A stretch of 64,000 bases of DNA from an uncultured Pseudomonadales bacterium (lineage in GTDB: Bacteria > Pseudomonadota > Gammaproteobacteria > Pseudomonadales > Azotimanducaceae). Both the position numbers and the translations under genes were made by a program. The stretch covers positions 620,001 through 684,000 of the forward strand of contig OY282460.1 of NCBI GenBank assembly GCA_958296295.1. Direction: 5' to 3'. This document shows, piece after piece, positions 40,789 through 49,418 of this stretch; positions within the stretch are counted from its first letter, which is position 1; each line of letters starts with the position of its first letter. The notes beneath the pieces were generated by a model, which was not told the DNA's origin, searched no databases, and saw only the letters and a program-made list of their open reading frames with translations.

Positions 40789-41910
40789 GTGCCGGTTGAC
40801 AGTAAGATGTTGGGGCAGCGACTTCGCGCCCATCGTGTCGCATCTGGGTGGTCCCTGCGTGATCTTTCAAGTCGACTGTCGCCGCGCGTTAGCGCGCAAG
40901 CCCTGAGTCAATACGAAAAAGGCCAGACATGCCCGCGGGCGGAAGTTCTCGAGGGACTGGCTGAGGCGTTGAATACTTACCCGGAGCATCTGGTCCGTCG
41001 ACCGGAACTCGTCACGCTCGGAGCGATCCAATTCCGCAACGCGGCGGCGCTGTCTCCAGCATTGCTCCGGCAAGCACACGGATGGCTGACTACCCAGACG
41101 GAGCGAAGTCTCGCCGTGGAGCAACAGCTCGGCGGGTTGCTTTTGTCGCCATCACTCCCGCGCATCAATGAAATCATAGATGTGCGGAAGCCAGAGGATG
41201 CCGAAGAGTTGGCACAGGACGTGCGAATGCGATGGGGGCTCGGAACCAGCGCCCTGCCTCAGTTAGTTTCGCTGTTCGAGTCACGCGGAATTAGGGTCTT
41301 TGACGCGCCGACTGGTGAGAGGTGGAAGGAATTCAATGGATGTTCTGCGGTTGTCTCGTACACCGTCGCGTCGCACTCAAACTTCCCTGTCATTCTGCTG
41401 AACGGGGAACATTGGGGAGAAAGAAAGAGGTTTACGCTCTGCCATGAGCTGGCTCACCTGATCCTTCCGAGTTCGATGCACACGGTACTCACCAACGATA
41501 TCCAGGAGCGCCTGGCTAATTGGTTTGCGGGTGCGCTTCTGCTTCCCATAACAAAGCTGCGTGAGATGCTTGGACGGAGACGGAGAAAGATTTCCTGGTA
41601 CGAACTGGCAGAAGTAAAGAAAGTGTATGGGGCGAGCTTTCAGGCGATCGCTTATCGTTGTCGACAGGCAGGCATCATTACGAGAGAAGACCTACGTCGC
41701 ATGTTCGAAGAATACAAGAGGCTAGGATGGCGAGATCCTCCCTATCGTGAATATCTGGCGATCAATCCCGAAGACGAGTCATCCACACGCCTGCAACGCT
41801 TGGTGCTTCGTGGAGTCACCGAAGGTATCACTTCAGAGAAAGAAGCTAGATTGCTACTGAATGGATCGCCAAAGGAACTTAGAAGTTGGATGGCCCCTCC
41901 CCGAATGTGA
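40789..41910 (+). CDS. XRE-family HTH regulator fused to ImmA/IrrE-type metallopeptidase
   Basis: 373 residues. N-terminal helix-turn-helix (about 7-62: LGQRLRAHRVASGWSLRDLSSRLSP, ALSQYEKGQTCPR), then a zinc peptidase domain with HELAH at 219-223 and a later helix NDIQERLANWFAGALLLP. Such proteins often repress mobile elements and destroy the repressor after DNA damage or phage signals. It could bind the inverted repeat at 36886-36921. Start GTG 40789 or ATG 40807. Last gene of the island. Confidence 0.85.
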   Translation: MPVDSKMLGQRLRAHRVASGWSLRDLSSRLSPRVSAQALSQYEKGQTCPRAEVLEGLAEALNTYPEHLVRRPELVTLGAIQFRNAAALSPALLRQAHGWLTTQTERSLAVEQQLGGLLLSPSLPRINEIIDVRKPEDAEELAQDVRMRWGLGTSALPQLVSLFESRGIRVFDAPTGERWKEFNGCSAVVSYTVASHSNFPVILLNGEHWGERKRFTLCHELAHLILPSSMHTVLTNDIQERLANWFAGALLLPITKLREMLGRRRRKISWYELAEVKKVYGASFQAIAYRCRQAGIITREDLRRMFEEYKRLGWRDPPYREYLAINPEDESSTRLQRLVLRGVTEGITSEKEARLLLNGSPKELRSWMAPPRM

Positions 41911-41919
41911 GACCGAGAC

Positions 41920-42164
41920 CACTGATAGAGAGTCGCCAGCACTTGCCACACGCCGAGCGGTCGATTTTATCGAGCTGTCGATGTCCAGCGGGCGCGGGCG
42001 CGGACGTCAGCTGCGACCGCATGGGCCGGCACGACCGCCGCGCCATCTCCACCGTCGCCGGCTCGCGACACAGCCGCGACCCGCCGCCGCAGCCGGACAC
42101 GGCTCCCGCTCCCGTGTCGTCCCCTCCCGTACGGCCGCCGCGCGCTTGCGGCGCCGGCCTTGCC
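41920..42164 (-). mobile_element. ISKra4-like remnant, right side of the island (inverted)
   Basis: Read on the - strand it matches the interior of the 35.5-36.6 kb element: GTGTCCGGCTGCGGCGGC...GGAGATGGCGCGGC... and GCTGGACATCGACAGCTCGAT (compare GAGCTGGACATCGAGGGTTCGAT near 36095). The peptide trace reads SGCGGGSRL...VEMARRSC. Base use returns to host-like here. Only about 250 bases survive and no terminal repeat was found. Confidence 0.6.
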
Positions 42165-43949
42165 CTACGCGCCGATTTGGCGCAGCAGGCGGGTTTCCCG
42201 GAGGAACAGGAGCTTGAGGATGGTGCGAGTGACGGGATGCCGTTTCGCGTAACGCCCGGCGAAGACGACCTGCGGCGGCACGGTCACCGCCGGGCAGACG
42301 CCGAGGAACTCGAACACGCGGCGGAGAGTCGCGTCGTGGCGCTCGCGCAGGTCGTGGTTGCGCACGATCAGGATGTTGTCCGGTTGGAAGTGGCAGAACA
42401 GGTTTCGCAATTGCGCTCGGTACTTGCCGCGGGCGCGATAGCTGTGCAGGCGCGTTGGTGAATTCGACGCGGTCGGGTTGCGGTCCCGCGCCAAGCGTGA
42501 GGACTCGAGGAGGAGCGCCAGCGCCAGCGGCAACTTCTCATGTCCCCTGCTTTGCTCCATGTGATAGTGGGAGATCGCCCGTTCGGTGGGGTCGCGAAGC
42601 AGCACGATGAGCTTCAAGTTCGGGTTGTAATCCTTTAGCCGCCCGGCGACCTCGGGCAAGTACATGTAGATCGGCGTGTATTCGCCGCACAACGTCTCAG
42701 GTTCGTGCTCGGCGGCATCATCCAGTTCGCGTCTATAGCGTTCGTCTGTTTCGGCAACCGTCCAATCGGCACGGTAGTCCGGGTCGTCAAAAACATGCAT
42801 TTCCCTTCCGCAAATGCGGATTTTCGGGTGTTGGCCCAAAAATGACGCCAGCGCGGTGTTGCCGCACTTTTGCGCGCCGACGATCATGAAATCAACGAGG
42901 GGTTTGCGTGTCTTTGCCCCTTCTTCCACACCGGCGCGTGAAGGCAAAGCGAACGCACGGGTGCCGCGTTCGGCCCAGATCCGGTCCACGTTGGCGAGCA
43001 CTTGGCCAAAACGCTCCCTTTCCACGATGAGCGAGTGGCGCGCGGTGGTTTCGGCGGCGGCCCGCAGCAGCCTTTCCCGCCGGGCGGGGGAAAGCCGCGT
43101 GGCGTCACGGACGGCACCGGCAACGGATGCCGCGGTGGATTCGGCGATGAGGCAATTCTCCGAATGGCGGCAAAAGCCCCTGTTGCCAACGCAATCCAGC
43201 GTCACCACGACGCACCCCTTGGCCATGGCCTCAAGAGCGGGCAAATAGAAACCCTCTTCGCGATGCGGCAGGCAAACGGCCACTTCGCTTTCGCCCAACA
43301 GGGCAAGAAACGCCGTTCGATCGAGAAAGCCGGTGTTTGAGAGATGGGGCAAACCCGCCGCGCTCAGCCGCTGCGAGATCTCCTCGGCGAGCTGGGGGCG
43401 TTTGTAGCCGACGATGAGAATCTTGTGGCGCCTTGGCACCTCGCCGGCGGCCGGTGCCGGAGGTGGCACATCGATGCCGTTCGGGATCGTCACGACCGGG
43501 CCGTTTGTGCGCCGGTCGGCGAGAATCGCGTCCGCGACCTCTTGGCTCACGCAAATGCGGATGGCGCGGTTCGCCAGGTAGCCGTGCAGTTCGCTGCCCA
43601 CATGGGCGTGGCGAACATGCTGCACGAAGTTCAGTACCGGAAGCTCGGCTGCCTTGAGCCGGCGCGCGGCCAAGTAGCGCCAATCGGCGCCGGCGACGAA
43701 CAGGATGTCGTTCGCCATCGGTGCCCAATCAGGTGCCAACTCGTGGGCTTTCGCCCGCCACAGCTCGTCGCGTTGCCGGGCGAGGGCGGCGCTCGCCTTG
43801 GCTTCGGCACTATCCGCCACGAACGTGATTTTGGCGCGAAAGCCGGGAATCCCGCGCACGTGCTCGACGTAGTGGGCGTGTTTCACATGCCCGCCAGTCA
43901 GCCCTTCGTAGGCACGGTGAAACCACACGGTGCGGGGGGTGCTCGACAT
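42165..43949 (-). CDS. Glycosyltransferase-sulfotransferase fusion protein
   Basis: 594 residues. The N-terminal half (about 1-330) is a GT4-like glycosyltransferase: VTIPNGIDVPP, KILIVGYKRPQ, LPHREEGFYLPALEAMAKGCVVVTLDCVGN. The C-terminal half (about 352-594) is a sulfotransferase: IVGAQKCGNTALASFLGQHP (PAPS 5'-phosphate loop), REMHVFDD, IVLLRDPTERAISHYHMEQSRG (3'-phosphate site). Probably builds a sulfated sugar on a surface glycan. No other glycan genes adjoin it. Its 3' end abuts the IS remnant, so the C terminus may have been reshaped, though the ending looks complete. Confidence 0.85.
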   Translation of the reverse strand: MSSTPRTVWFHRAYEGLTGGHVKHAHYVEHVRGIPGFRAKITFVADSAEAKASAALARQRDELWRAKAHELAPDWAPMANDILFVAGADWRYLAARRLKAAELPVLNFVQHVRHAHVGSELHGYLANRAIRICVSQEVADAILADRRTNGPVVTIPNGIDVPPPAPAAGEVPRRHKILIVGYKRPQLAEEISQRLSAAGLPHLSNTGFLDRTAFLALLGESEVAVCLPHREEGFYLPALEAMAKGCVVVTLDCVGNRGFCRHSENCLIAESTAASVAGAVRDATRLSPARRERLLRAAAETTARHSLIVERERFGQVLANVDRIWAERGTRAFALPSRAGVEEGAKTRKPLVDFMIVGAQKCGNTALASFLGQHPKIRICGREMHVFDDPDYRADWTVAETDERYRRELDDAAEHEPETLCGEYTPIYMYLPEVAGRLKDYNPNLKLIVLLRDPTERAISHYHMEQSRGHEKLPLALALLLESSRLARDRNPTASNSPTRLHSYRARGKYRAQLRNLFCHFQPDNILIVRNHDLRERHDATLRRVFEFLGVCPAVTVPPQVVFAGRYAKRHPVTRTILKLLFLRETRLLRQIGA

Positions 43950-44124
43950 TGCGCTCGCTTCGCCTCGCCGTTGCCGCCGATGGTAGCAGGGCGGCCTGTT
44001 CGAGTGCCGCCAAGTTGCTCAGACGCTCAGACGCGGCGGCCAATCGAAGCCCGATTCGGCGCACGGCGGTTGGTTTTCGGCTATTCTATTCGCATCCCCG
44101 TCCTCGAACGGATGTCTCCAGGTC

Positions 44125-45252
44125 ATGCGTGTCGCCGTGCCCAGGGAGTCGTGGCCCGGCGAGCTACGCGCCGCCCTCGTTCCCGCAGGCGTCAAGAAAC
44201 TCACCACGCTCGGCTTCGACGTCATGGTCGAAGCGGGGCTCGGGCTCGCCTGCGGCATCGGCGATGCGGATTACGAGGCGGCTGGCGCCGATGTCATCTC
44301 GGATATAGATTCGGCAGTGGTGGCTTCGGACGTCGTGTTGCGCGTGCGCGGCCCATGCCCGGAGGCGGTCGATCTGCTGGCGGAACACGCCGTTCACGTC
44401 AGCTTCTTGGATCCGTTCAACAACAAGCCGCTGATCGAAGGTTTGGCCGAGCACGGCGTCACCGCGGTGTGCATGGAAATGGTGCCGCGCTCCACGCGGG
44501 CGCAGAAGATGGATGCGCTTTCTTCCCAAGCCAACCTCGCGGGTTATGTTGCGGTGATCATGGCGGCGGCGCATTGCCCGCGCATCTTTCCAATGATGAT
44601 GACGCCGGCCGGCACCATCGCTCCGGCGCGCGTCTTCGTGATCGGCGCTGGCGTCGCGGGACTGCAGGCGATAGCCACGGCGAAGCGGCTCGGCGCGCGG
44701 GTGGAGGCGTTCGACACGCGCCCGGTGGTGGCGGAGCAAGTGCAATCCCTCGGCGCGAAGTTCGTGCGCATCGACGTTGGCCCGGCGGGCGAGACCGAGC
44801 AGGGCTACGCCCGCGAGCTCACCGCCGAGCAATTGGCGGCGCAACGCGAAGGCATGGGAAACGTCATCGCCAAGAGCGACGTGGTGATCACCACGGCGCA
44901 GGTTTTCGGACGGCCGGCGCCGCGCATCGTCAGTCGCGACATGGTTGCCGCCATGCGGCCCGGAAGCGTCGTGGTGGACATGGCGGTGGAATCCGGCGGC
45001 AACGTGGAGGGTTCGGTGCTCGGCGAAATCGCCGTTGTGGACGGAGTGAAGGTGATCGGTTTTGCCAATCTGCCATCGGAAGTGGCCGGCAACGCCAGCG
45101 AAATGTACTCGGCGAACGTGGTGAACTTCATTGAGGAGTTTTGGGACGCCGAGGCGGTGCGCTTCAACTTGAACCCCGAGGATGAGATCGTGGCCGGCTG
45201 CGTACTCACGCGCAACGGCGAAATCGTCCACGAAACCATCAAAAACGTCTAG
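44125..45252 (+). CDS. pntAA: NAD(P) transhydrogenase subunit alpha, part 1
   Basis: 375-residue NAD(H)-binding domain I of proton-translocating transhydrogenase. Starts MRVAVPRESWPGELRAALVP; contains RAQKMDALSSQANLAGYVAV and the Rossmann loop VIGAGVAGLQAIATAKRLGA followed by acidic EAFDTRP. The three-gene form (alpha1, alpha2, beta) replaces the two-gene form of E. coli. Confidence 0.95.
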   Translation: MRVAVPRESWPGELRAALVPAGVKKLTTLGFDVMVEAGLGLACGIGDADYEAAGADVISDIDSAVVASDVVLRVRGPCPEAVDLLAEHAVHVSFLDPFNNKPLIEGLAEHGVTAVCMEMVPRSTRAQKMDALSSQANLAGYVAVIMAAAHCPRIFPMMMTPAGTIAPARVFVIGAGVAGLQAIATAKRLGARVEAFDTRPVVAEQVQSLGAKFVRIDVGPAGETEQGYARELTAEQLAAQREGMGNVIAKSDVVITTAQVFGRPAPRIVSRDMVAAMRPGSVVVDMAVESGGNVEGSVLGEIAVVDGVKVIGFANLPSEVAGNASEMYSANVVNFIEEFWDAEAVRFNLNPEDEIVAGCVLTRNGEIVHETIKNV

Positions 45253-45286
45253 GCGCTCGGCTCGCGCACTCGTCGTCGAGGCTAAC

Positions 45287-45616
45287 GTGGAACTTCTGCC
45301 CGTTTATCTCGCCTTCATATTGGCGCTCTCGATCTTTCTCGGCTTCGAGCTCATCTCCAAGGTGCCCGCCACCTTGCACACGCCGTTGATGTCCGGCGCG
45401 AACGCCATCTCCGGGATCACTTTGGTGGGGGCCTTGTTCGCCGCCGGCGCCGAAGGGCCGGATTGGCTCGCGACCGCGCTTGGCACCACGGCCGTGTTCT
45501 TCGCCACGGTAAACGTGGTTGGCGGCTATCTGGTGACGGATCGAATGCTCGCCATGTTCAGGAAACGTGCCGGGCCCTCGCAGAGCGGCGCGGCAAGCGA
45601 ACCCCAAGACAAATGA
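45287..45616 (+). CDS. pntAB: NAD(P) transhydrogenase subunit alpha, part 2
   Basis: 109 residues with three membrane helices (PVYLAFILALSIFLGFELI; NAISGITLVGALFAAG; AVFFATVNVVGGYLVTDRML), forming part of the proton channel. The segment VPATLHTPLMSGANAISG is strongly conserved in the family. GTG 45287 follows GAGG. Its stop overlaps the pntB start by four bases (ATGA). Confidence 0.95.
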   Translation: MELLPVYLAFILALSIFLGFELISKVPATLHTPLMSGANAISGITLVGALFAAGAEGPDWLATALGTTAVFFATVNVVGGYLVTDRMLAMFRKRAGPSQSGAASEPQDK

Positions 45617-47004
45617 GCGACTTGCCCGTCAACCTCGCCTACTTGGCGGCGGCGGTGTTGTTCGTCTTCGGTTTGAAGATGTTGGGCTCGCCATCCGCGG
45701 CGCGGCGCGGCAACGCGCTGTCTGCCGCCGGCATGCTCATCGCCGTGGTTGCGACGCTGTTGGCCAGGGACATCGTGGCGTTTCACTGGATCGCCGTCGC
45801 CGCGGTGGCCGGCGCGGTGGTAGGCGCATTGGCGGCGCGCTTGGTGGCCATGACCGCCATGCCGGAGATGGTGGCGCTTTTCAACGGCTCCGGCGGCATC
45901 GCCAGCTTGCTCGTGGGTTCGGCGGCGTTGTTTCCGGCCACCGCGGGCGTATCCTCCGTCGACGCGGGCGGTATTTCGATGTTTACCGCTACCACGATTT
46001 TGCTTTCGGTTTTGATTGGCGGCGTCACGTTCTCCGGCAGCATCGTCGCTTGGGGAAAACTCGCAGCCGTGTTGCCAAGCGGCGCGTTGGTCTTCGCCGG
46101 CCAGCGCCTGGTGAACGGCGGGATCTTCGCCGCGCTCTTGGTCTGCGGCGTTTTCTTCGCGTTGGCGCCGGCGCCGGATTCGCCCTATTTCATCGCCGTC
46201 TTGGTTTTGGCCTTGGCGCTTGGCGTGATGGCTGCCGTGCCCATCGGCGGCGCGGACATGCCCGTTGTGATCTCGCTGCTCAACAGCTACTCCGGTCTTG
46301 CGGCATGCGCTGCCGGTTTCGCCATCAACAACAACATCCTCATTGTTTCCGGCTCGCTTGTCGGGGCCGCCGGGATCATCCTCACCAACATCATGTGCAA
46401 GGCGATGAACCGCTCGCTCGTCAACGTGTTGTTCAGCGGATTCGGCGCCGCGAAATCCGGCGCCAAAGTGGAGGGCGAGGTGAAGCCGATCAGCGCCGAC
46501 GACGCCGGCCTCATTTTGGAGGCCGCCAGCGCCGTGACGTTCGTGCCGGGTTACGGCATGGCGGTGGCGCAAGCGCAGCATGTGGTGCACGAGCTCGGCG
46601 AGTTGCTGGAGGAGAACGGCTGCGAAGTGACATACGCCATTCATCCGGTGGCGGGCCGGATGCCGGGGCACATGAACGTGCTGCTCGCGGAAGCGAACGT
46701 GCCTTACGATCAACTGGTGGAAATGGACGACATCAACCGGCGCATGGCGAACGTCGACGTGGCTGTGGTCATAGGCGCCAACGACGTTGTGAACACCGCG
46801 GCGCGGGAGGACGACTCCAGCCCCATCTACGGCATGCCGACGATCAACGTGGATCACGCCCGCACGGTTTTCGTGCTGAAACGCTCCATGGCGTCCGGCT
46901 TCGCCGGCGTGGACAATCCCTTGTTTTTCGGCGCCAACACGCGCATGTTGTTCGGTGACGCGAAGGCGTCCATCGCCGCGTTGATCGCGAGCCTGAAGGC
47001 GTAG
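45613..47004 (+). CDS. pntB: NAD(P) transhydrogenase subunit beta
   Basis: 463 residues: nine or so N-terminal membrane helices, with MPEMVALFNGSGGIASLLVG and ADMPVVISLLNSYSGLA, and a C-terminal NADP(H)-binding domain III with VPGYGMAVAQAQHVVHEL and IGANDVVNTAAREDDSSPIYGMP. It uses the proton gradient to drive hydride transfer from NADH to NADP+. Translationally coupled to pntAB. Confidence 0.97.
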   Translation: MSDLPVNLAYLAAAVLFVFGLKMLGSPSAARRGNALSAAGMLIAVVATLLARDIVAFHWIAVAAVAGAVVGALAARLVAMTAMPEMVALFNGSGGIASLLVGSAALFPATAGVSSVDAGGISMFTATTILLSVLIGGVTFSGSIVAWGKLAAVLPSGALVFAGQRLVNGGIFAALLVCGVFFALAPAPDSPYFIAVLVLALALGVMAAVPIGGADMPVVISLLNSYSGLAACAAGFAINNNILIVSGSLVGAAGIILTNIMCKAMNRSLVNVLFSGFGAAKSGAKVEGEVKPISADDAGLILEAASAVTFVPGYGMAVAQAQHVVHELGELLEENGCEVTYAIHPVAGRMPGHMNVLLAEANVPYDQLVEMDDINRRMANVDVAVVIGANDVVNTAAREDDSSPIYGMPTINVDHARTVFVLKRSMASGFAGVDNPLFFGANTRMLFGDAKASIAALIASLKA

Positions 47005-47056
47005 CGCGGAACCAATGGCGAAGCGGCGCGCGAACAGGCGGTAGGAGCCAACGTCG

Positions 47057-47521
47057 ATGCGCATACCGGATGCGTTCTTTCCGCTCGTGAACCGGGTGAT
47101 CAAATTGCTGCTGCGTTCGCCGCTGCACGGCTTGATGAGCGGCAACGTGATGGTCATCCACTTCCGCGGCAGAAAGACGCGGCGGCAACGTTCCACGCCT
47201 GTGCGCTATCTGCGCGAAAACGATGGAACGTTGTTTTGCCTCACCGGCCGAGAGACCGGATGGTGGCCGAATTTCCTCGAGCCCGCCGCCGTGCAATTGC
47301 GGCTAGGGGGGCGCTTGGTCGCGGCCACCGCGCATGCCTTGCCGGGCGACGAGGAGCGAAAAACGGCCGCTTTGCGGCGCATGTTGGAGCGTTTTCCAAG
47401 CGACGCGCCCTATCATGGCATCAAGCTGCGCCGCGGCCAAGCGCCAACAGCCGAGCAGTATCGCGAAGGCGTGGCTCGCGACGTGTTGGTGACGTTTCAG
47501 ATTCAAGGCGAGGAGAAGTAG
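47057..47521 (+). CDS. Split-barrel flavin/F420-type nitroreductase (DDN-like)
   Basis: 154 residues. IHFRGRKTRRQRSTPVRYL and FCLTGRETGWWPNF resemble the deazaflavin-dependent nitroreductase/DUF385 split barrel. Whether it uses F420 or FMN is unknown; gammaproteobacteria usually lack F420, so a flavin or heme is possible. One base before the next nitroreductase gene. Confidence 0.7.
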   Translation: MRIPDAFFPLVNRVIKLLLRSPLHGLMSGNVMVIHFRGRKTRRQRSTPVRYLRENDGTLFCLTGRETGWWPNFLEPAAVQLRLGGRLVAATAHALPGDEERKTAALRRMLERFPSDAPYHGIKLRRGQAPTAEQYREGVARDVLVTFQIQGEEK

Positions 47522-47522
47522 C

Positions 47523-48194
47523 GTGGAACTCCACGACGTGATGCGCACCACGTTCGCGGCACGGGAATTCGCTGACGAACCGGTTTCGGACAGCGTGCTG
47601 CGCCGCATTCTGGAAAACGCCCGCTTCGCGCCAAGCGGCGGCAACCGTCAAGGTTGGCGCGTCATCGTCGTTCGGGATGCGGCGAAACGCGACGCCTTGG
47701 GCCCGCTGATCGAACCCACGTGTAGACGTTACCTTGCCGAGGTGAAGGCCGGGGCGAACCCGTGGAACACCGTCTCGCCGGCGCGAATCGACCAAGAGGC
47801 GCTGGATGCGGTCGTGTTTCCGCCGCGCTTCGTCGAGCGTCTCACGCACGCGCCGGTGGTGTTGTTGATCACCGTGGATCTTTCGGTGGTCGCGTCGATG
47901 GACCAGCACTTGGCGCGCGTCGGCGTCATCTCCGGCGCGTCCATCTATCCCTTCGCGTGGAACATCCTGCTAGCGGCGCGCAACGAAGGGCTCGGCGGCA
48001 CGCTCACCACCTTCGTCGCCGCCAAGGAGCCGGACGTCAAAGCGCTGTTCCACATTCCCGACCATCACGCGGTGGCCGCCATGTTGCCCATAGGCAAGCC
48101 GGTGAAGCAACTTACCCGGTTGCGCCGCAATCCGGTGAACGCCTTCGCCACCGTGGACACTTTCGACGGCGATTCACTCGCCGGCGGACAATAG
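47523..48194 (+). CDS. Nitroreductase-family FMN oxidoreductase
   Basis: 223 residues. FAAREFADEPVSDSVLRRILENARFAPSGGNRQGWRVIVV is the N-terminal FMN-binding signature, and ASIYPFAWNILLAARNEGLGGTLTT the central helix. Substrate not predictable. GTG start directly after the DDN-like gene, so probably co-transcribed. Confidence 0.9.
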   Translation: MELHDVMRTTFAAREFADEPVSDSVLRRILENARFAPSGGNRQGWRVIVVRDAAKRDALGPLIEPTCRRYLAEVKAGANPWNTVSPARIDQEALDAVVFPPRFVERLTHAPVVLLITVDLSVVASMDQHLARVGVISGASIYPFAWNILLAARNEGLGGTLTTFVAAKEPDVKALFHIPDHHAVAAMLPIGKPVKQLTRLRRNPVNAFATVDTFDGDSLAGGQ

Positions 48195-48233
48195 AATCGA
48201 GCGATGTGGCAGCCGCCGCTGCTTGGGGTTGCC

Positions 48234-49418
48234 CTAGATGGCGCCGTCATCGCGCAAGTCGGCGATTTCGCTAGCGCTGTAGCCGGCTTGCGCCAGCACC
48301 TCGTCGGTGTGTTCGCCTAGCTCCGGCGTGGCCGAGCGCACCTCGAACGGCGCGCCGGAGAGCTTCAGCGGTTGTGCCACGAGCGCGATGTCGCCGAGTT
48401 CCTCGTGGCGGGCGGGAGCGGCCATGCCCAAGTGTTTGACTTGCGGATCGTTGAACACCTCGTCCACGGAGTAGATGTAGCCGGCCGGCACCCCAACCTC
48501 GTTGAACGCGGCTATCCACTCGGCGCTGGTCCTGGTTTTCGTGATGCCTTCGATTTCGGCGTTGAGCGCGGCGCGATTCACCGACCGCTTCGCCGCGGTG
48601 TCGAAACGCTGGTCCGAGAGCCAGTCCTCGCGCTCCATCACTTGGCAGAATCGTTGGTAGATCGCTGTGCCGGTGGCGGCGATGTTGATGTGACCGTCCG
48701 CGGTTTCGAAGACGCCGGTGGGTATCCCTGTGGGATGGTCGTTGCCGGCTTGCCGCGGCACCTCCTTGTTGAGCAGCCAGCGTTCGGCTTGGAAATCCAG
48801 CATGGCCACTTGCGCCTCCAGAAGCGAGGTGTACACCCATCGCCCCTCGCCGGTTTCAACCCGTGCCAGAAGCGCGGTGAGAATGCCAAGCGCGGCGTAG
48901 AGCCCCGCCGAGAGATCCGCCACCGGAATGCCGGCGCGCACCGGGCCTTGGCCGGGCAGCCCCGTTATGGACATCAGGCCGCCCATGCCCTGCGCCACTT
49001 GATCGAAACCCGGCAAGTGGCCGTAAGGGCCGTCTTGACCGAACCCGGAAATGCTGGCGTACACGATGCCGGGATTGACGGCTCTTACGGCATCGTAGGC
49101 GATGCCCAAGCGGTGCTTCACGTCCGGCCGGTAGTTCTCCACCACCACGTCCGCCGATTTCGCGAGTTTCATGAACACGGCTTTGCCGGCCGGTCTCTTC
49201 AAATTCAGCGTCATGCTGCGTTTGTTGCGATGCAGGTTCTGAAAGTCCGGCCCGTGGCGGGCGTCGCCCATCTGTCCGTCTCCCCGCCCCGGCTGCTCGA
49301 TCTTCACGACATCCGCGCCCCAGTCCGCCAACTGGCGCACGCAGGCGGGCCCGGCGCGAACGCGGGTGAGATCCAGAACTCTGATGTGGGCCAGAGGCAA
49401 CGGCATGGAATCGCTCAT
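48234..49418 (-). CDS. CaiB/BaiF family CoA-transferase
   Basis: 394 residues, one full class III CoA-transferase domain. Starts LAHIRVLDLTRVRAGPACVRQLADWGADVVKIEQPGRGD; contains GPDFQNLHRNKRSMTLNLKRPAGK, VYASISGFGQDGPY and a candidate catalytic Asp in VADLSAGLYAALGI. Transfers CoA between organic acids; substrate unknown. Its ATG overlaps the upstream metallopeptidase stop (ATGA). Confidence 0.92.
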   Translation of the reverse strand: MSDSMPLPLAHIRVLDLTRVRAGPACVRQLADWGADVVKIEQPGRGDGQMGDARHGPDFQNLHRNKRSMTLNLKRPAGKAVFMKLAKSADVVVENYRPDVKHRLGIAYDAVRAVNPGIVYASISGFGQDGPYGHLPGFDQVAQGMGGLMSITGLPGQGPVRAGIPVADLSAGLYAALGILTALLARVETGEGRWVYTSLLEAQVAMLDFQAERWLLNKEVPRQAGNDHPTGIPTGVFETADGHINIAATGTAIYQRFCQVMEREDWLSDQRFDTAAKRSVNRAALNAEIEGITKTRTSAEWIAAFNEVGVPAGYIYSVDEVFNDPQVKHLGMAAPARHEELGDIALVAQPLKLSGAPFEVRSATPELGEHTDEVLAQAGYSASEIADLRDDGAI

